Assembly (NCBI RefSeq): GCF_022690765.1
Contig: NZ_JALCZA010000010.1
Location: 43,007-107,006, forward strand
Source of the DNA: Anaeromyxobacter oryzisoli
Lineage (GTDB): Bacteria; Myxococcota; Myxococcia; Myxococcales; Anaeromyxobacteraceae
Length of the DNA: 64,000 nucleotides
Reading direction: 5' to 3'
The position numbers and the translations under genes were made by a program. Of the stretch, positions 1 through 16,712 are shown in pieces (position 1 is the first letter of the stretch; each line of letters begins with the position of its first letter). The notes below the pieces were generated by a model. It was not told where the DNA came from and did not search any database. It was given only the letters and a program-made list of their open reading frames with translations.

Positions 1-1603
<1,603 letters not shown>

Positions 1604-1704
1604 GGAAGGGTGGATCTAGCACGCCTCGGGCTCGCGCGCTGGCCGGCGCGCGGCGCGCCGCGCGGGGGTGGTATCGGGGCGGCGGTCCGGTTAAAACGTC
1701 CGCG

Positions 1705-2328
1705 ATGACCGTCACGCTCCGCCTCTACTCCGACTTCGTCTGACCGTTCTGCTTCGTGGCCGAGCGGAGCAGCCTGGTCAGGCTGCTGGACGAGTACGAG
1801 GTCACGCTGTCCTGGGTGGGCTACGAGCTCCACCCGGAGACGCCCGCCGGCGGCGTGGCGCTCGCGGCGCACGTGCCGCACGCGGAGGCGATGCTCGGCT
1901 GCGTGAAGAACTTCGCCGCGGGGTTCGGGATCGTCGATCTCGTCCCGCCTCCGCGCCTCGTCCCGACCCGGCGCATCCTCGCCGTCGCGCAGCTCGCGCG
2001 CGAGGTCGGCCGGCTCGACGCGCTCCGGGCCGTCGCGTTCGACGCGTACTGGCGCCGCGGCTGGGGGCTCGAGAGCGACGAGGACCTGGGCTGGATCGCC
2101 CGCGAGGCGGATCTCGATCCCGCCGCCGCGCTCGCGGCGGCGAGCGATCCGGCGCGGCTCGCGGCCGTCGCGGAGGCCCGGCGCGAGGCGATCGCCGCGG
2201 GCGTGACCGGGATCCCGACGTTCGACTTCTTCTCGGCGCCGGGCCGGCCGCCGCTTCGGGTGGTGGGGTGCCAGCCGTACGAGGTGCTCGCCGACGCCGC
2301 CGTCCGCGCCGGGGCGGACCGGCGCTGA
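1705..2328 (+). CDS. DsbA/FrnE-family thiol oxidoreductase with in-frame UGA in the CxxC motif (probable selenoprotein)
   Basis: Reading from the ATG at 1705 gives MTVTLRLYSDFV-(UGA)-PFCFVAE, then an open frame to 2328 in the same phase (207 residues if UGA at 1741-1743 is decoded). The N-terminal beta strand and xPFC motif are those of the FrnE/2-hydroxychromene-2-carboxylate isomerase branch of DsbA-like proteins, where Cys normally stands at the UGA. The rest is intact: YELHPETPAGG, a helical insertion and the cis-proline loop GVTGIPTF. A perfect hairpin follows the UGA at SECIS distance. A start after the UGA (GTG at 1756) would delete the first beta strand and the active site, so it is unlikely. 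Alternatives are a nonsense mutation or a sequencing error. No strong ribosome site is visible. No selA, selB, selC or selD lies in this window. Confidence 0.7.
1768..1787 (+). promoter_or_regulatory. Candidate bacterial SECIS hairpin
   Basis: Perfect 8-bp stem AGCAGCCT/AGGCTGCT closing a GGTC loop. The loop begins 32 nt after the UGA at 1741-1743, inside the accepted 16-37 nt window for bacterial SECIS elements. The GGUC loop matches the loop of the E. coli fdhF SECIS as I remember it. No bulged U is present in the stem, unlike fdhF. It lies inside the coding sequence, as bacterial SECIS elements do. Confidence 0.55.
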
Positions 2329-2374
2329 CGAGGCGGCGCGCGGGGCGGCGGGCGGGCCGGACCGCCCCCGGGCG

Positions 2375-2415
2375 GGTCGGGAATCGCGCTCCGTTCCCGA
2401 CCGAGAGTAGTTTTT
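2375..2415 (+). terminator. Hairpin plus T-run after the DsbA-like gene; first copy of the GACCGAGAG repeat
   Basis: Inverted repeat GGTCGGGAA (2375-2383) and TTCCCGACC (2394-2402) with a 10-nt spacer, followed by GAGAGTAG and TTTTT (2411-2415). It lies 47 bp after the stop at 2328, so a rho-independent terminator fits. The right arm continues into CCCGACCGAGAGTAGTTT, the same core found around the transposase at 29.4-30.7 kb, so it may be a dispersed REP-like element used as a terminator. The rest of the gap to 2651 holds no gene I can support. Confidence 0.55.
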
Positions 2416-2651
2416 CCGAAGGGCCTGGGTGCGGCGCCGTGGCGCGGACTCCTCGCCGGCCGAGCGTGCGCCGGGCCCACGACGCGGACCGTGAGGGGCG
2501 GGCGGCGGCCCGCCCGTCCTCGGGGCGCGCGGCGGTCGCGCGCATCCGCGTGGCGCGCCCTCGCGGCCTCGCCTATTGGGACGGAGCAGGAGGTCGTCTC
2601 ACGCGGCCGCACGGCGGGCCCGCTGGCACCGGTCCGCCACGAGGAGGACAC

Positions 2652-3041
2652 GTGCCCAGGGCCAAGCAGATCTCGGCGTGGGTCGAGGACCGTCCCGGAA
2701 TGCTCGGACAGGTGGTGGATGCGCTCGGGGAGAAGGGCGTGAGCATTCGTGCCCTGTTCGCGACCGCCATGGACGGCCGCGGCTTCGTGCGGGTGGTGGT
2801 GGACAAGCCCGCGGCGGCGAAGCGGATCTTTGCGCGGCACGGGTGGAGGACCACCGAGGAGGACGTCATCGAGGTGACGATCCCGGACCGCCCCGGCGCG
2901 CTCGGCCGGATCGCCGACCGGCTCGGCGACGGCGGCGTGAACGTCTCGTACGCGTACGTCGGCACGGCAAGGAGCGCGAGCAAGGTGAACCTGTACCTCG
3001 CCGTTCCGGACGTGAAGGCCGCGCTCCGCGTGCTTCGCTGA
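2652..3041 (+). CDS. Tandem ACT-domain protein
   Basis: 129 residues from a GTG at 2652, preceded by the good ribosome site GAGGAGG. It consists of two ACT domains and nothing else. The first (about residues 5-65) has ISAWVEDRPGMLGQV, the second (about 70-128) has IEVTIPDRPGALGRIADRL. The D-R-P-G-x-L turns are the ligand-binding loops of ACT domains. Such stand-alone ACT-ACT proteins usually sense amino acids and may act as regulators; the ligand cannot be told from sequence. It lies 47 bp upstream of the patatin gene and could be cotranscribed with it. Domain call secure, role unknown. Confidence 0.85.
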   Translation: MPRAKQISAWVEDRPGMLGQVVDALGEKGVSIRALFATAMDGRGFVRVVVDKPAAAKRIFARHGWRTTEEDVIEVTIPDRPGALGRIADRLGDGGVNVSYAYVGTARSASKVNLYLAVPDVKAALRVLR

Positions 3042-3088
3042 CGGGCAGCGATCTGCCGCACGAGCGAGCAGATCATTATTTTCAGCTC

Positions 3089-4276
3089 GTGAGCCACACG
3101 GGGCTGGTCCTGACGGGGGGAGGTGCCCGGTCCGCGTACCAGGTCGGCGCGATCCGTGCGCTCGCCGAGGTCGCCGGCCCCGGGCCGCTGCCGTTCGACG
3201 TCATCGCCGGCATCAGCGCCGGCGCCATCAACGGCGTCGTGCTCGCGTGCGGGGCCGAGAACTTCCTCCGCGCGGCCGACGGGCTCCGCACGACCTGGAG
3301 CCGCCTCACCCCGGACCGGGTCTACAGGACGGGAGCCCTGAACCTCGCCGGGATCGGGACGCGGTGGGTCCGCGATCTCTCGGCGGGCGGCCTCATCGGG
3401 AAGAGCGGGATCAACTACCTCCTCGACCCGGCGCCGCTGCACGGCCTGCTCGAGAAGGCGCTCGCCATCGGACGGATGCGCCGGCACCTCCGCTCCGGGC
3501 GGCTGCACGGCGTCGCGGTGTCGGCGACCAACTACCACACCGGCGCGGGCGTCACCTTCTTCGAGGGCGCGGCGGAGATCGAGCCCTGGATTCGCTCCTC
3601 CCGCGTCGGCGTCCGGGCGCGGCTGACCCTGGATCACGTGATGGCGTCCGCGGCGATCCCGGTGTTCTTCCCGCCGGTGCGGCTCGAGCGCACGTTCTAC
3701 GGCGACGGCTGCGTGCGGATGATCTACCCGATGAGCCCGGCGATCCACATGGGCGCGGAACGGATCGTCGCGATCAGCATCCGCCACCTGCGCGCGCCCG
3801 AGGACACCGCGCGCCAGGAGGTGGTGGAGAAGACGGACGTGCTCCCGCTCTCCGAGATCGCGGGCGTGCTGCTCAACGCGGTCTTCCTCGACTCGCTCGA
3901 CTCAGACCTCGAGCGGCTCACCCGCATGAACAAGACGATCGCGCTCATCCCCCGCGAGCGGCTCGGGAAGAGCGACGTCGGGCTCCGGCACATCCCGGCC
4001 CTGGTGCTCCGCCCGTCGGCCGACCTCGGCAAGCTCGCCGCGGACGAGTACCACCGCTTCCCGACGATGCTCCGGTACCTGCTGAAGGGCATCGGCGCGA
4101 CCGGCCACGCGGGCGAGGACCTGCTCTCGTACCTCGCGTTCGAGCCGATCTACCTGCAGCGCGTGATGGATCTCGGGTACCAGGACACGATCGCGCGCCG
4201 GGCCGAGATCGAGGACTTCTTCAAGGGCAACGGCGCGCGCCGGCGCGAGACGGGCAACGGCCGGGTCGCGGGGTGA
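3089..4276 (+). CDS. Patatin-like phospholipase/acyl hydrolase
   Basis: 395 residues from a GTG at 3089. Catalytic dyad and oxyanion hole are visible: GGGARSAYQVG (residues 10-20, oxyanion loop), GISAG with Ser43 as nucleophile, and Asp206 in YGDGC. The usual DG(G/A) is DGC here, a mild variation. The frame is open upstream without a better ATG. The region after the patatin core (about residues 240-395) is helical and charged and ends in a basic tail. No signal peptide is evident, so a cytoplasmic or peripheral-membrane lipid acyl hydrolase is likely. The substrate is not predictable. It is convergent with the EamA gene (22 bp between stops). Confidence 0.85.
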   Translation: MSHTGLVLTGGGARSAYQVGAIRALAEVAGPGPLPFDVIAGISAGAINGVVLACGAENFLRAADGLRTTWSRLTPDRVYRTGALNLAGIGTRWVRDLSAGGLIGKSGINYLLDPAPLHGLLEKALAIGRMRRHLRSGRLHGVAVSATNYHTGAGVTFFEGAAEIEPWIRSSRVGVRARLTLDHVMASAAIPVFFPPVRLERTFYGDGCVRMIYPMSPAIHMGAERIVAISIRHLRAPEDTARQEVVEKTDVLPLSEIAGVLLNAVFLDSLDSDLERLTRMNKTIALIPRERLGKSDVGLRHIPALVLRPSADLGKLAADEYHRFPTMLRYLLKGIGATGHAGEDLLSYLAFEPIYLQRVMDLGYQDTIARRAEIEDFFKGNGARRRETGNGRVAG

Positions 4277-4298
4277 CGCCCGGGCGGCTGCGCAGGCG

Positions 4299-5141
4299 CT
4301 ACGGCTCTGCCGACGCCTGGAGGCGGAGCGCCGGCGCCAGCGTCCGCCACGCCGTCGCCGCGAGCACCACGGCGCCGCCCGCGATGGCCCAAGGGCCGGG
4401 CCGCTCGCCGGCGAGGAGGAACGTCCAGATCGGGTTCAGCACCGGCTCGAGCAGCACGAGCAGGGACGCCTCGACCGCGGGCGTGCGCTCGAGGCCGCGC
4501 GAGAAGCAGAGGTAGGCGAGGCCGAGCTGGAAGACGCCGAGGTAGGCCAGCAGCGCGAGGTCGAGCGCGCGTGGGGCCGGCCCGGTCGGCCAGAGGGGGA
4601 GCGCGATCGCCGCGGCGACGAGGTTCCCCCACACGAGCGACACGGGGCCGTCGCTCCGCAGCCGGCGCAGGCCGACGATGGACAGCGCGAAGGCGACGCC
4701 GGAGCCGAGGGCGACCAGGTTCCCGGCGAGCTGGCCCGCCGACAGCTCGTCGAGGAAGAAGAGCCCGAGGCCGGCGCCGTAGACCGGGATCGCGAGGAGC
4801 TCGCCGCGGGTCGGGCGCTCCCGGAGCAGGAGCGGCGAGAGGAGGAGCACCCACAGCGGCGCGGTGTCCTGGATGAAGATCGCGTTCGCGGCGGTGGTCA
4901 GCTTCGTCGCGAGCACGAACAGCACGACCGTGAAGGCGTAGGCGACCGACACGAGCAGGACGGGCAGGCTCGGCAGGCGCCGGCTCTCCTTCACGAGGAG
5001 GAGCAGGAAGAGGACGGCCACGAGCGAGCGCGCGCCGGCGATCTGCCAGCCGGAGAGGCCGCAGAGCTTGATGGCGGCGCCGGCGGTGGACCAGAGGGCG
5101 GCGGCCGCGAGGAGGAGGAGGCGGGACTGCACGATCGTCAT
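4299..5141 (-). CDS. EamA/DMT-family permease
   Basis: 280 residues starting MTIVQSRLLLLAAAALWS at the ATG at 5141. An in-frame start 17 codons upstream exists, but its extension is Pro/Arg-rich and not membrane-like. About ten hydrophobic segments form two EamA halves, with the repeat signature ALWSTAGAAIK in the first and a second repeat starting around AGNLVALGSGVAFALS. Members export or import small metabolites such as amino acids. No substrate can be assigned. It lies 82 bp downstream of homocitrate synthase on the same strand, so it may be the last gene of that transcript. Confidence 0.85.
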   Translation of the reverse strand: MTIVQSRLLLLAAAALWSTAGAAIKLCGLSGWQIAGARSLVAVLFLLLLVKESRRLPSLPVLLVSVAYAFTVVLFVLATKLTTAANAIFIQDTAPLWVLLLSPLLLRERPTRGELLAIPVYGAGLGLFFLDELSAGQLAGNLVALGSGVAFALSIVGLRRLRSDGPVSLVWGNLVAAAIALPLWPTGPAPRALDLALLAYLGVFQLGLAYLCFSRGLERTPAVEASLLVLLEPVLNPIWTFLLAGERPGPWAIAGGAVVLAATAWRTLAPALRLQASAEP

Positions 5142-5223
5142 CGGGCGCGGAGTGTAGCACCGGCCCGGCGGCGCCGCGGACCGGGGCGCCACCCGCGCGG
5201 TGAGGGCGTCGAGCGCGGCGCCG

Positions 5224-11009
<5,786 letters not shown>

Positions 11010-11303
11010 GTGATTGCGGAGCAAACCACGGATGCACGGCCCTGTCGACGCGGGCGCGGGGCGCCGCCGGCTGCCGACCGGCGACCGTACGCCCTGCGGC
11101 CCTCGCGGCTCGGGAACACCGGCCGGTCCCCCCGCATTCGCACCCCGCCCCACAGGGCAGGCAGGGCCGCGGGCCTGGTCGCTCGGCGCCCCCGTCGGGG
11201 ACCGCGCCGGCGCGGTCCGGCGCGCGCGGCGCGAGCTCCTTACCTGATCGGCGGCATCGGGACGCCGGAGGAGGATCGGAGGGAGAGGGAGGAGGCGGGA
11301 GGG

Positions 11304-11780
11304 ATGCGCGTCGCGCTCGCCGCGGACCACGCGGGGTACTCGCTCAAGCAGGCCCTCCTCGGCGCCCTGCGCGCGCGCGGCTACGACGTGCTCGACCTGG
11401 GCGCGCACGACGCCGCGCCGAGCGACTACTCGGACTACGCCGTGGCGGTGGCCCGGGCGCTCGCGGCGGGCGACGCGGAGCGCGCCGTCGTCGTGTGCGG
11501 CTCCGGCGTGGGGGTCGCCGCCGCGGCGAACAAGCTGCCCGGCGTGATCGCGGGGACGTGCCACGACACCTACTCGGCGCATCAGGGGGTGGAGCACGAC
11601 GCGATGAACGTGCTCGCCCTCGGCGCGCGCGTGGTCGGCGAGGCCCTCGCGCTCGAGCTCGCGCTGGCGTTCCTCGGGGCCCGGTTCGACGGCGCGCCGC
11701 GCCACCTCCGGCGCGTCGAGAAGCTCCGGGCGCTCGAGGCCGGCTGGGCACCGCCTGCGGGTGCGCGGCGGGAGCGCTGA
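11304..11780 (+). CDS. rpiB: Ribose-5-phosphate isomerase B
   Basis: 158 residues. Interconverts ribose-5-P and ribulose-5-P. It has the RpiB/LacAB opening MRVALAADHAGY (phosphate and ring-opening residues D8, H9), the active-site cysteine C65 in VVCGSGVGVA, NKLPGVIAGTCHD, and EHDAMNVLALGARVVG. A strong purine-rich leader (GGAGG repeated) precedes the ATG at 11304. It is the first gene of a pentose phosphate cluster, 81 bp before gnd. The gap upstream to the divergent ligase fusion (11010-11303, 294 bp) should carry both promoters; no box stands out. Confidence 0.9.
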   Translation: MRVALAADHAGYSLKQALLGALRARGYDVLDLGAHDAAPSDYSDYAVAVARALAAGDAERAVVVCGSGVGVAAAANKLPGVIAGTCHDTYSAHQGVEHDAMNVLALGARVVGEALALELALAFLGARFDGAPRHLRRVEKLRALEAGWAPPAGARRER

Positions 11781-11861
11781 CGATGCGATGGGCGGGGCCC
11801 AGGCGACGGACACGTCGCGCGCTCGACGCGAGCGCGGAGCGGTGAGGGGAGGGCAGCGCGG

Positions 11862-12851
11862 ATGGAGCTCGGGATGATCGGGCTGGGGCGGATGGGCGGG
11901 AACATGGCGCGGCGGCTCGTCCTGGCCGGGCACCGGGTGGTCGGGTGGGCGCGCCACGAGGAGGACGTCCGGGCGGCCGCCGCGGAAGGGGTGATCGGCG
12001 CCCCGTCGCTCGAGGGCGTCGTCGCCGCGCTCGCCCCGCCGCGGGCGATCTGGGTGATGGTGCCCGCCGGGGCTGCGACGGAGGAGGTCGTGCGGAGCCT
12101 CGGCGAGCGGCTCGCGCCGGGCGACGTGGTGATCGACGGCGGCAACTCCTTCTACAAGGACGACGTGCGACGGGCGAGGCTCCTCGCCGCGCGCGGCGTC
12201 CGCGCCCTCGACGCGGGCACGAGCGGGGGCGTGTGGGGGCGCGAGCGCGGGTACTGCCTGATGATCGGCGGGGACCGCAGCGCCTTCGAGCGGGTCGAGC
12301 CGCTCCTCCGGGCGCTCGCCCCCGGGCGTGCCGCCGCTCCGCCCACGCCCGGCCGGACCCGGGCCGGGACCGCCGAGGACGGCTACCTGTACTGCGGCCC
12401 GCACGGCGCCGGGCACTTCGTGAAGATGATCCACAACGGGATCGAGTACGGGCTCATGCAGGCGTACGCCGAGGGGTTCGACGTGCTCCGCGGCGCGGCC
12501 GGCCCGGGGGTGCCGGAGGAGCTCCGCTACGAGCTCGACCTGCCGGAGATCGCCGAGCTCTGGCGGCGGGGGAGCGTGGTCGCCTCCTGGCTCCTCGATC
12601 TCTCGGCGGCCGGGCTCGCCGGCGACCCTGGGCTCGAGGGCTTCACCGGGGCGGTGGCGGACTCCGGCGAGGGGCGCTGGACGGTCGAGGCCGCCGTCGA
12701 GGAAGGGGTCGCCGCGAACGTCCTCGCCGCCGCGCTCTTCGCCCGGTTCCGCTCGCGCCAGGCGGGGACATTCGGCGAGAAGCTCCTCTCCGCGATGCGC
12801 CGCGAGTTCGGCGGTCACGCCGAGGCGACGCGCGGCGGAGGCGCCCCGTGA
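11862..12851 (+). CDS. gnd: 6-phosphogluconate dehydrogenase, decarboxylating (short YqeC/GndA-like type)
   Basis: 329 residues, the short form of the enzyme (the long form is about 470). Oxidises 6-phosphogluconate to ribulose-5-P with NAD(P). Seen: Rossmann motif [10 protein letters not shown] (residues 7-16), [29 protein letters not shown], and the catalytic-lysine motif [13 protein letters not shown] with K188. The stop overlaps the GTG of zwf (GTGA at 12848-12851), so the two are coupled. Cofactor preference cannot be read with confidence, since the end of the second beta strand reads WARHEEDV rather than a diagnostic motif. Confidence 0.92.
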   Translation: MELGMIGLGRMGGNMARRLVLAGHRVVGWARHEEDVRAAAAEGVIGAPSLEGVVAALAPPRAIWVMVPAGAATEEVVRSLGERLAPGDVVIDGGNSFYKDDVRRARLLAARGVRALDAGTSGGVWGRERGYCLMIGGDRSAFERVEPLLRALAPGRAAAPPTPGRTRAGTAEDGYLYCGPHGAGHFVKMIHNGIEYGLMQAYAEGFDVLRGAAGPGVPEELRYELDLPEIAELWRRGSVVASWLLDLSAAGLAGDPGLEGFTGAVADSGEGRWTVEAAVEEGVAANVLAAALFARFRSRQAGTFGEKLLSAMRREFGGHAEATRGGGAP

Positions 12852-14359
12852 GCGCGGGCTCGCCGGAGCGCCCCGGGGATCCGTGCGTCTTCGTGGTGCT
12901 CGGCGCCCTGGGGGACCTCGCGCGGCGCAAGCTCGTCGTGTCGCTCTACAACCTCCGGGCGAACGGGCTGCTCCCCAGGGACTTCGCGATCGTCGGCGTG
13001 GCGCGTCGGGAGCTCGACGACGCCGCGTACCGGGAGTGGGTGACCCGCTCGCTCCGCGAGTTCGCGACCCGTCCGGTGGACGACGCGGTTTGGGGGGAGT
13101 ACGCGGAGCGGATCCACTATGTGCGGGGCGACTTCGAGGATCCCGAGACCTACCGCCGGGTCGGGCAGGCCCTCGCCCACGCCCGGGCCGACCACGGCAC
13201 CGCCGGGAACGCGCTCTTCTACCTCGCCGCGCCCCCCAGCGAGTTCGGCGCCATCGTGCGCGGGCTCGCCGCGGGGGAGCTCATGCGGGAGGACGAGGGC
13301 TGGCGGCGGGTGGTGATCGAGAAGCCGTTCGGGCGCGACCTCGACTCGGCCCGGGCGCTGAACCGGGAGCTCGGGTCGATGCTCCGGGAGGCGCAGGTCT
13401 ACCGGATCGACCACTACCTCGGGAAGGAGACCGTCCAGAACATCCTGGTGTTCCGGTTCGCGAACGGCATCTTCGAGCCGATCTGGAACCGGCGCTACGT
13501 GGATCACGTGCAGATCACGGTGGCGGAGGAGCTCGGCGTCGAGGGGCGCGGCGCCTACTACGAGAGCGCCGGCGCGCTCCGCGACATCGTGCAGAACCAC
13601 ATCTTCCAGCTCCTCACGATGGTCGCGATGGAGCCGCCCTCGACGCTCGCCGCGGAGGCGGTCCGGAACGAGAAGGTGAAGGTCCTCGACGCGATCCGGC
13701 CGATGTCCCCGGAGCAGGTCCTCGTGGACGCGGTCCGCGGCCAGTACGCCGGGGGGCTCGTGGGCGGCGAGCGGGTCCCGGGCTACCGCGAGGAGCCCGA
13801 CGTGTCCCCGACCTCGCAGGTCGAGACCTACGCGGCGGCGCGGCTGTTCGTCGAGAACTGGCGCTGGGCGGGGGTGCCCTTCTTCGTCCGGGCGGGGAAG
13901 CGGCTCGCCCGGCGCGACACCCAGATCACGATCCACTTCCGGCGGCCGCCGCTGCTCCTCTTCCAGGAGGCGGGGATCGAGAGCATCGACCCGAACCGGC
14001 TCGACATCCTCATCCAGCCGGAAGAGGCGATCTGCATCTCGATGAGGGCGAAGCGGCCGGGGGCGGGGATCCGGCTCGAGCCGGTGAAGCTCCACTTCTC
14101 CTACCAGCAGTTCGGGGGCGTGCCCGCCTCGACGGGCTACGAGCGGCTCCTCCACGACGTGATGATCGGCGACAGCACGCTCTTCCACCGCGCCGACATG
14201 GTGGAGTCGAGCTGGCGGATCGTGACGCCCATCCTCGACGTGTGGGCGACCCTGCCGGCGCGCGACTTCCCGAACTACGCCGCCGGGACCTGGGGCCCGG
14301 CCGCGGCCCAGGAGCTGCTCGCGCGCGACGGGCGGCGCTGGGTGGATCCGGAGGGTTGA
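12848..14359 (+). CDS. zwf: Glucose-6-phosphate 1-dehydrogenase
   Basis: 503 residues from a GTG at 12848 that overlaps the gnd stop. First step of the oxidative pentose phosphate pathway. Seen: the nucleotide-binding start [13 protein letters not shown] (family GxxGDLxxRK, with A in place of S), [11 protein letters not shown], and the substrate signature RIDHYLGKE at residues 186-194. The C-terminal part contains [14 protein letters not shown]. Length is normal. Its stop overlaps the likely TTG start of pgl (TTGA), so gnd-zwf-pgl form one tightly coupled unit that carries glucose-6-P to ribulose-5-P. Confidence 0.95.
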   Translation: MSAGSPERPGDPCVFVVLGALGDLARRKLVVSLYNLRANGLLPRDFAIVGVARRELDDAAYREWVTRSLREFATRPVDDAVWGEYAERIHYVRGDFEDPETYRRVGQALAHARADHGTAGNALFYLAAPPSEFGAIVRGLAAGELMREDEGWRRVVIEKPFGRDLDSARALNRELGSMLREAQVYRIDHYLGKETVQNILVFRFANGIFEPIWNRRYVDHVQITVAEELGVEGRGAYYESAGALRDIVQNHIFQLLTMVAMEPPSTLAAEAVRNEKVKVLDAIRPMSPEQVLVDAVRGQYAGGLVGGERVPGYREEPDVSPTSQVETYAAARLFVENWRWAGVPFFVRAGKRLARRDTQITIHFRRPPLLLFQEAGIESIDPNRLDILIQPEEAICISMRAKRPGAGIRLEPVKLHFSYQQFGGVPASTGYERLLHDVMIGDSTLFHRADMVESSWRIVTPILDVWATLPARDFPNYAAGTWGPAAAQELLARDGRRWVDPEG

Positions 14360-15084
14360 CCATCCCGGGCGGGCTGCTGATCGTGCAGGATCCGGCGGCG
14401 CTCGCGCGGGCGGCGGCGGACGAGGTCGCCCGCCGGGCGACGGAGGCGGTGGCCGCGCGCGGCGCCTTCGCGCTCGCGCTCGCGGGCGGCGCGACCCCGC
14501 GCGCCCTGTACGCGCTCCTCGCGGACCCCGCCGCGCCGTACCGGGCGCGCGTGCCGTGGGACCGGGTGCACGTCTGGTTCGGCGACGAGCGCAACGTCCC
14601 GCCCGATCACCCGGAGTCGAACTACCGGATGGCGCGCGAGGCGCTCCTCGATCGCGTCGCCGCCGCCTCGGTGCACCGGATCGAGGGCGAGCGCCCCGCC
14701 GGAGAGGCCGCGGACCGGTACGAGGCGGAGCTCCGGAGCCACCTCGCGGGCGGCGCGGGGCCGCCGGTGCTCGACCTCGTCCTCCTCGGCCTCGGGACGG
14801 ACGGCCACACCGCGTCGCTGTTCCCCGGCAGCCCCGCCCTCGAGGAGCGGGTGCGCTGGGTGGCGGCGCCGTTCGTGCCGCGGCTGGGCGCGCACCGGAT
14901 CACGGTCACCTTCCCCGTCCTCGACGCCGCGCGCGCCGTCCTCTTCCTCGTGGCGGGCGCGGCCAAGGCCGCCCCGCTGCGCGCGTTGCTCGCGCCAGAT
15001 CCGGCGGAGCCCGTCCCCGCGGCGCGGGTCCGGGCCGGTGTCCGGCTCGTGCTCGCGGATCGCGCCGCCGCGGGCATCCGCTGA
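14356..15084 (+). CDS. pgl: 6-phosphogluconolactonase
   Basis: 242 residues if translation starts at the TTG at 14356, which overlaps the zwf stop; a GTG at 14383 is an alternative start. Hydrolyses 6-phosphogluconolactone. Seen: [16 protein letters not shown], the catalytic-region motif [20 protein letters not shown], and [15 protein letters not shown]. It is a DevB-type enzyme of usual length. It completes the oxidative branch encoded by this operon. The start is the only uncertain point: GGAGGG sits almost directly against the TTG, closer than an optimal ribosome site. Confidence 0.9.
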   Translation: MTIPGGLLIVQDPAALARAAADEVARRATEAVAARGAFALALAGGATPRALYALLADPAAPYRARVPWDRVHVWFGDERNVPPDHPESNYRMAREALLDRVAAASVHRIEGERPAGEAADRYEAELRSHLAGGAGPPVLDLVLLGLGTDGHTASLFPGSPALEERVRWVAAPFVPRLGAHRITVTFPVLDAARAVLFLVAGAAKAAPLRALLAPDPAEPVPAARVRAGVRLVLADRAAAGIR

Positions 15085-15165
15085 AGCGCCTCTCGACGGG
15101 CTCGCCGGAGCTCCGCGGCGGGTAGTCCACCCACCGCCGGCCGTAGCCCGTAATATCGCGCCCCG

Positions 15166-16464
15166 ATGCGACGCCTCCTCGCCCTCGCCGCCGGAGTCCT
15201 GCTCGCCGCCCCCACCCTCGCCGCGGAGGGGGGCGTTCACGTCGACCCCATCGGGACGGTCGCGCTCGAGCTGGCGGTCATCCTCGTGGCGGCGAAGCTC
15301 GGCGGCGAGGTCGCGAGCCGCGCGGGGCAGCCGGCGGTCCTCGGCGAGCTGCTCGCGGGGGTGGTGCTCGGCAACCTGGACCTCCTCGGGTTCCGGGCGG
15401 TCGCGGCGATCCCCGCCGACCCCGCGGTGGACGTCCTCGCCAGCCTCGGCGTGATCGTCCTGCTCTTCGAGGTGGGGCTCGAGTCCACGGTGGCCGAGAT
15501 GTTGCGGGTCGGGCTCTCCTCGCTGCTCGTGGCGGTCATCGGCGTGGCGGTGCCGTTCCTCCTGGGGTGGGGCGTCGGGGCGCTGCTCTTGCCCGAGGCG
15601 AGCCCGTACGTGCACGCGTTCCTCGGCGCGACGCTCTCCGCGACCAGCGTCGGGATCACCGCGCGCGTGCTCCAGGACCTCGGCCGCTCGCGGTCGGCCG
15701 AGGCGCGCGTCATCCTCGGCGCCGCCGTCATCGACGACGTGCTCGGGCTCGTCGTCCTCGCCGTGGTGAGCGGCGCCGTCGCGGCGGCGGACGCCGGGCG
15801 GGCGATGTCCGCCGGGGCGATCGCGGCGATCGTCGCGAAGGCGGGGGCGTTCCTCGTCGGCGCGCTGGTCCTGGGCGTGAGGTTCTCTCCGCGCCTCTTC
15901 CACCTCGCCTCGCGCCTCCACACCCGCGGCGTGCTCCTGGCGCTCGGCCTCGCCTCCTGCTTCGCGCTGAGCTGGCTCTCGGGCGCCATCGGCCTGGCGC
16001 CCATCGTGGGCGCCTTCGCCGCCGGGCTCGTCCTCGAGGAGCTGCACTACCGCGACTTCGTGAGCCGGGGCGAGCACGGCCTCGAGGAGCTGATCCAGCC
16101 CATCGCGGGGTTCCTCGTGCCCGTGTTCTTCGTGGTGATGGGGATGCGGACCGACCTGCGCGCGTTCGGGGACGTGCGCGCGCTCGGGCTCGCCGCGGCG
16201 CTCACGGCCGCGGCGATCGTCGGCAAGCAGGCGTGCGCGCTCGGCGTGCTCGGGCGCGGCGTCGACCGGATCGCCGTCGGGATCGGGATGATCCCGCGGG
16301 GCGAGGTCGGCCTGATCTTCGCGAACGTGGGGCTCTCGCTTCACCTCGGGGGGCAGCCGGTCCTCGGGGCCGACGCGTACTCGGCGATCGTCATCGTCGT
16401 GATCCTCACGACGGTCGTCACGCCTCCGGCGCTCCGGTGGAGCCTCGGACGGCTCGCGCGGTGA
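15166..16464 (+). CDS. CPA2-type cation:proton antiporter
   Basis: 432 residues. The N-terminus MRRLLALAAGVLLAAPTLA looks like a signal sequence or first membrane helix. About 11-12 further hydrophobic segments follow. Characteristic segments are GQPAVLGELLAGVVLG, a buried-acid helix with VLLFEVGLE, SATSVGITARVLQDLG, the ion-site helix AAVIDDVLGLVVLAVV, and IPRGEVGLIF. There is no RCK/TrkA domain, so this is the NapA/KefB-like membrane part alone. It exchanges Na+ or K+ for H+ across the inner membrane; the ion is not predictable. It stands 81 bp after the pentose phosphate operon. Confidence 0.88.
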   Translation: MRRLLALAAGVLLAAPTLAAEGGVHVDPIGTVALELAVILVAAKLGGEVASRAGQPAVLGELLAGVVLGNLDLLGFRAVAAIPADPAVDVLASLGVIVLLFEVGLESTVAEMLRVGLSSLLVAVIGVAVPFLLGWGVGALLLPEASPYVHAFLGATLSATSVGITARVLQDLGRSRSAEARVILGAAVIDDVLGLVVLAVVSGAVAAADAGRAMSAGAIAAIVAKAGAFLVGALVLGVRFSPRLFHLASRLHTRGVLLALGLASCFALSWLSGAIGLAPIVGAFAAGLVLEELHYRDFVSRGEHGLEELIQPIAGFLVPVFFVVMGMRTDLRAFGDVRALGLAAALTAAAIVGKQACALGVLGRGVDRIAVGIGMIPRGEVGLIFANVGLSLHLGGQPVLGADAYSAIVIVVILTTVVTPPALRWSLGRLAR

Positions 16465-16712
16465 CGCCGAGGCTCGTCGCGACGCGCTGCTCGTGAGGTC
16501 GCGCCACTCGGGCGCGCGCCGTCGAACCCGGCGATCCTCGCTGCGCAACCTGCCTCGTTGGGGAGGCCCCGAATGGCCACAACGAATGGCTGCCAGGGGG
16601 TAGCGCACGGACGGGACGTGCCTAACGTGGGTCGGACGGTGGACGGCCGGCAGAGCAGGGCCGCTCTCGCGGACCGCCAAGCCGCTCGAAAAGAGAAAGG
16701 AAACGCAGCGCC

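Noticed and set aside
1756..2328. Thioredoxin-fold gene starting after the UGA
   Set aside because: It would remove the first beta strand and the PFC motif, leaving a protein without an active site.
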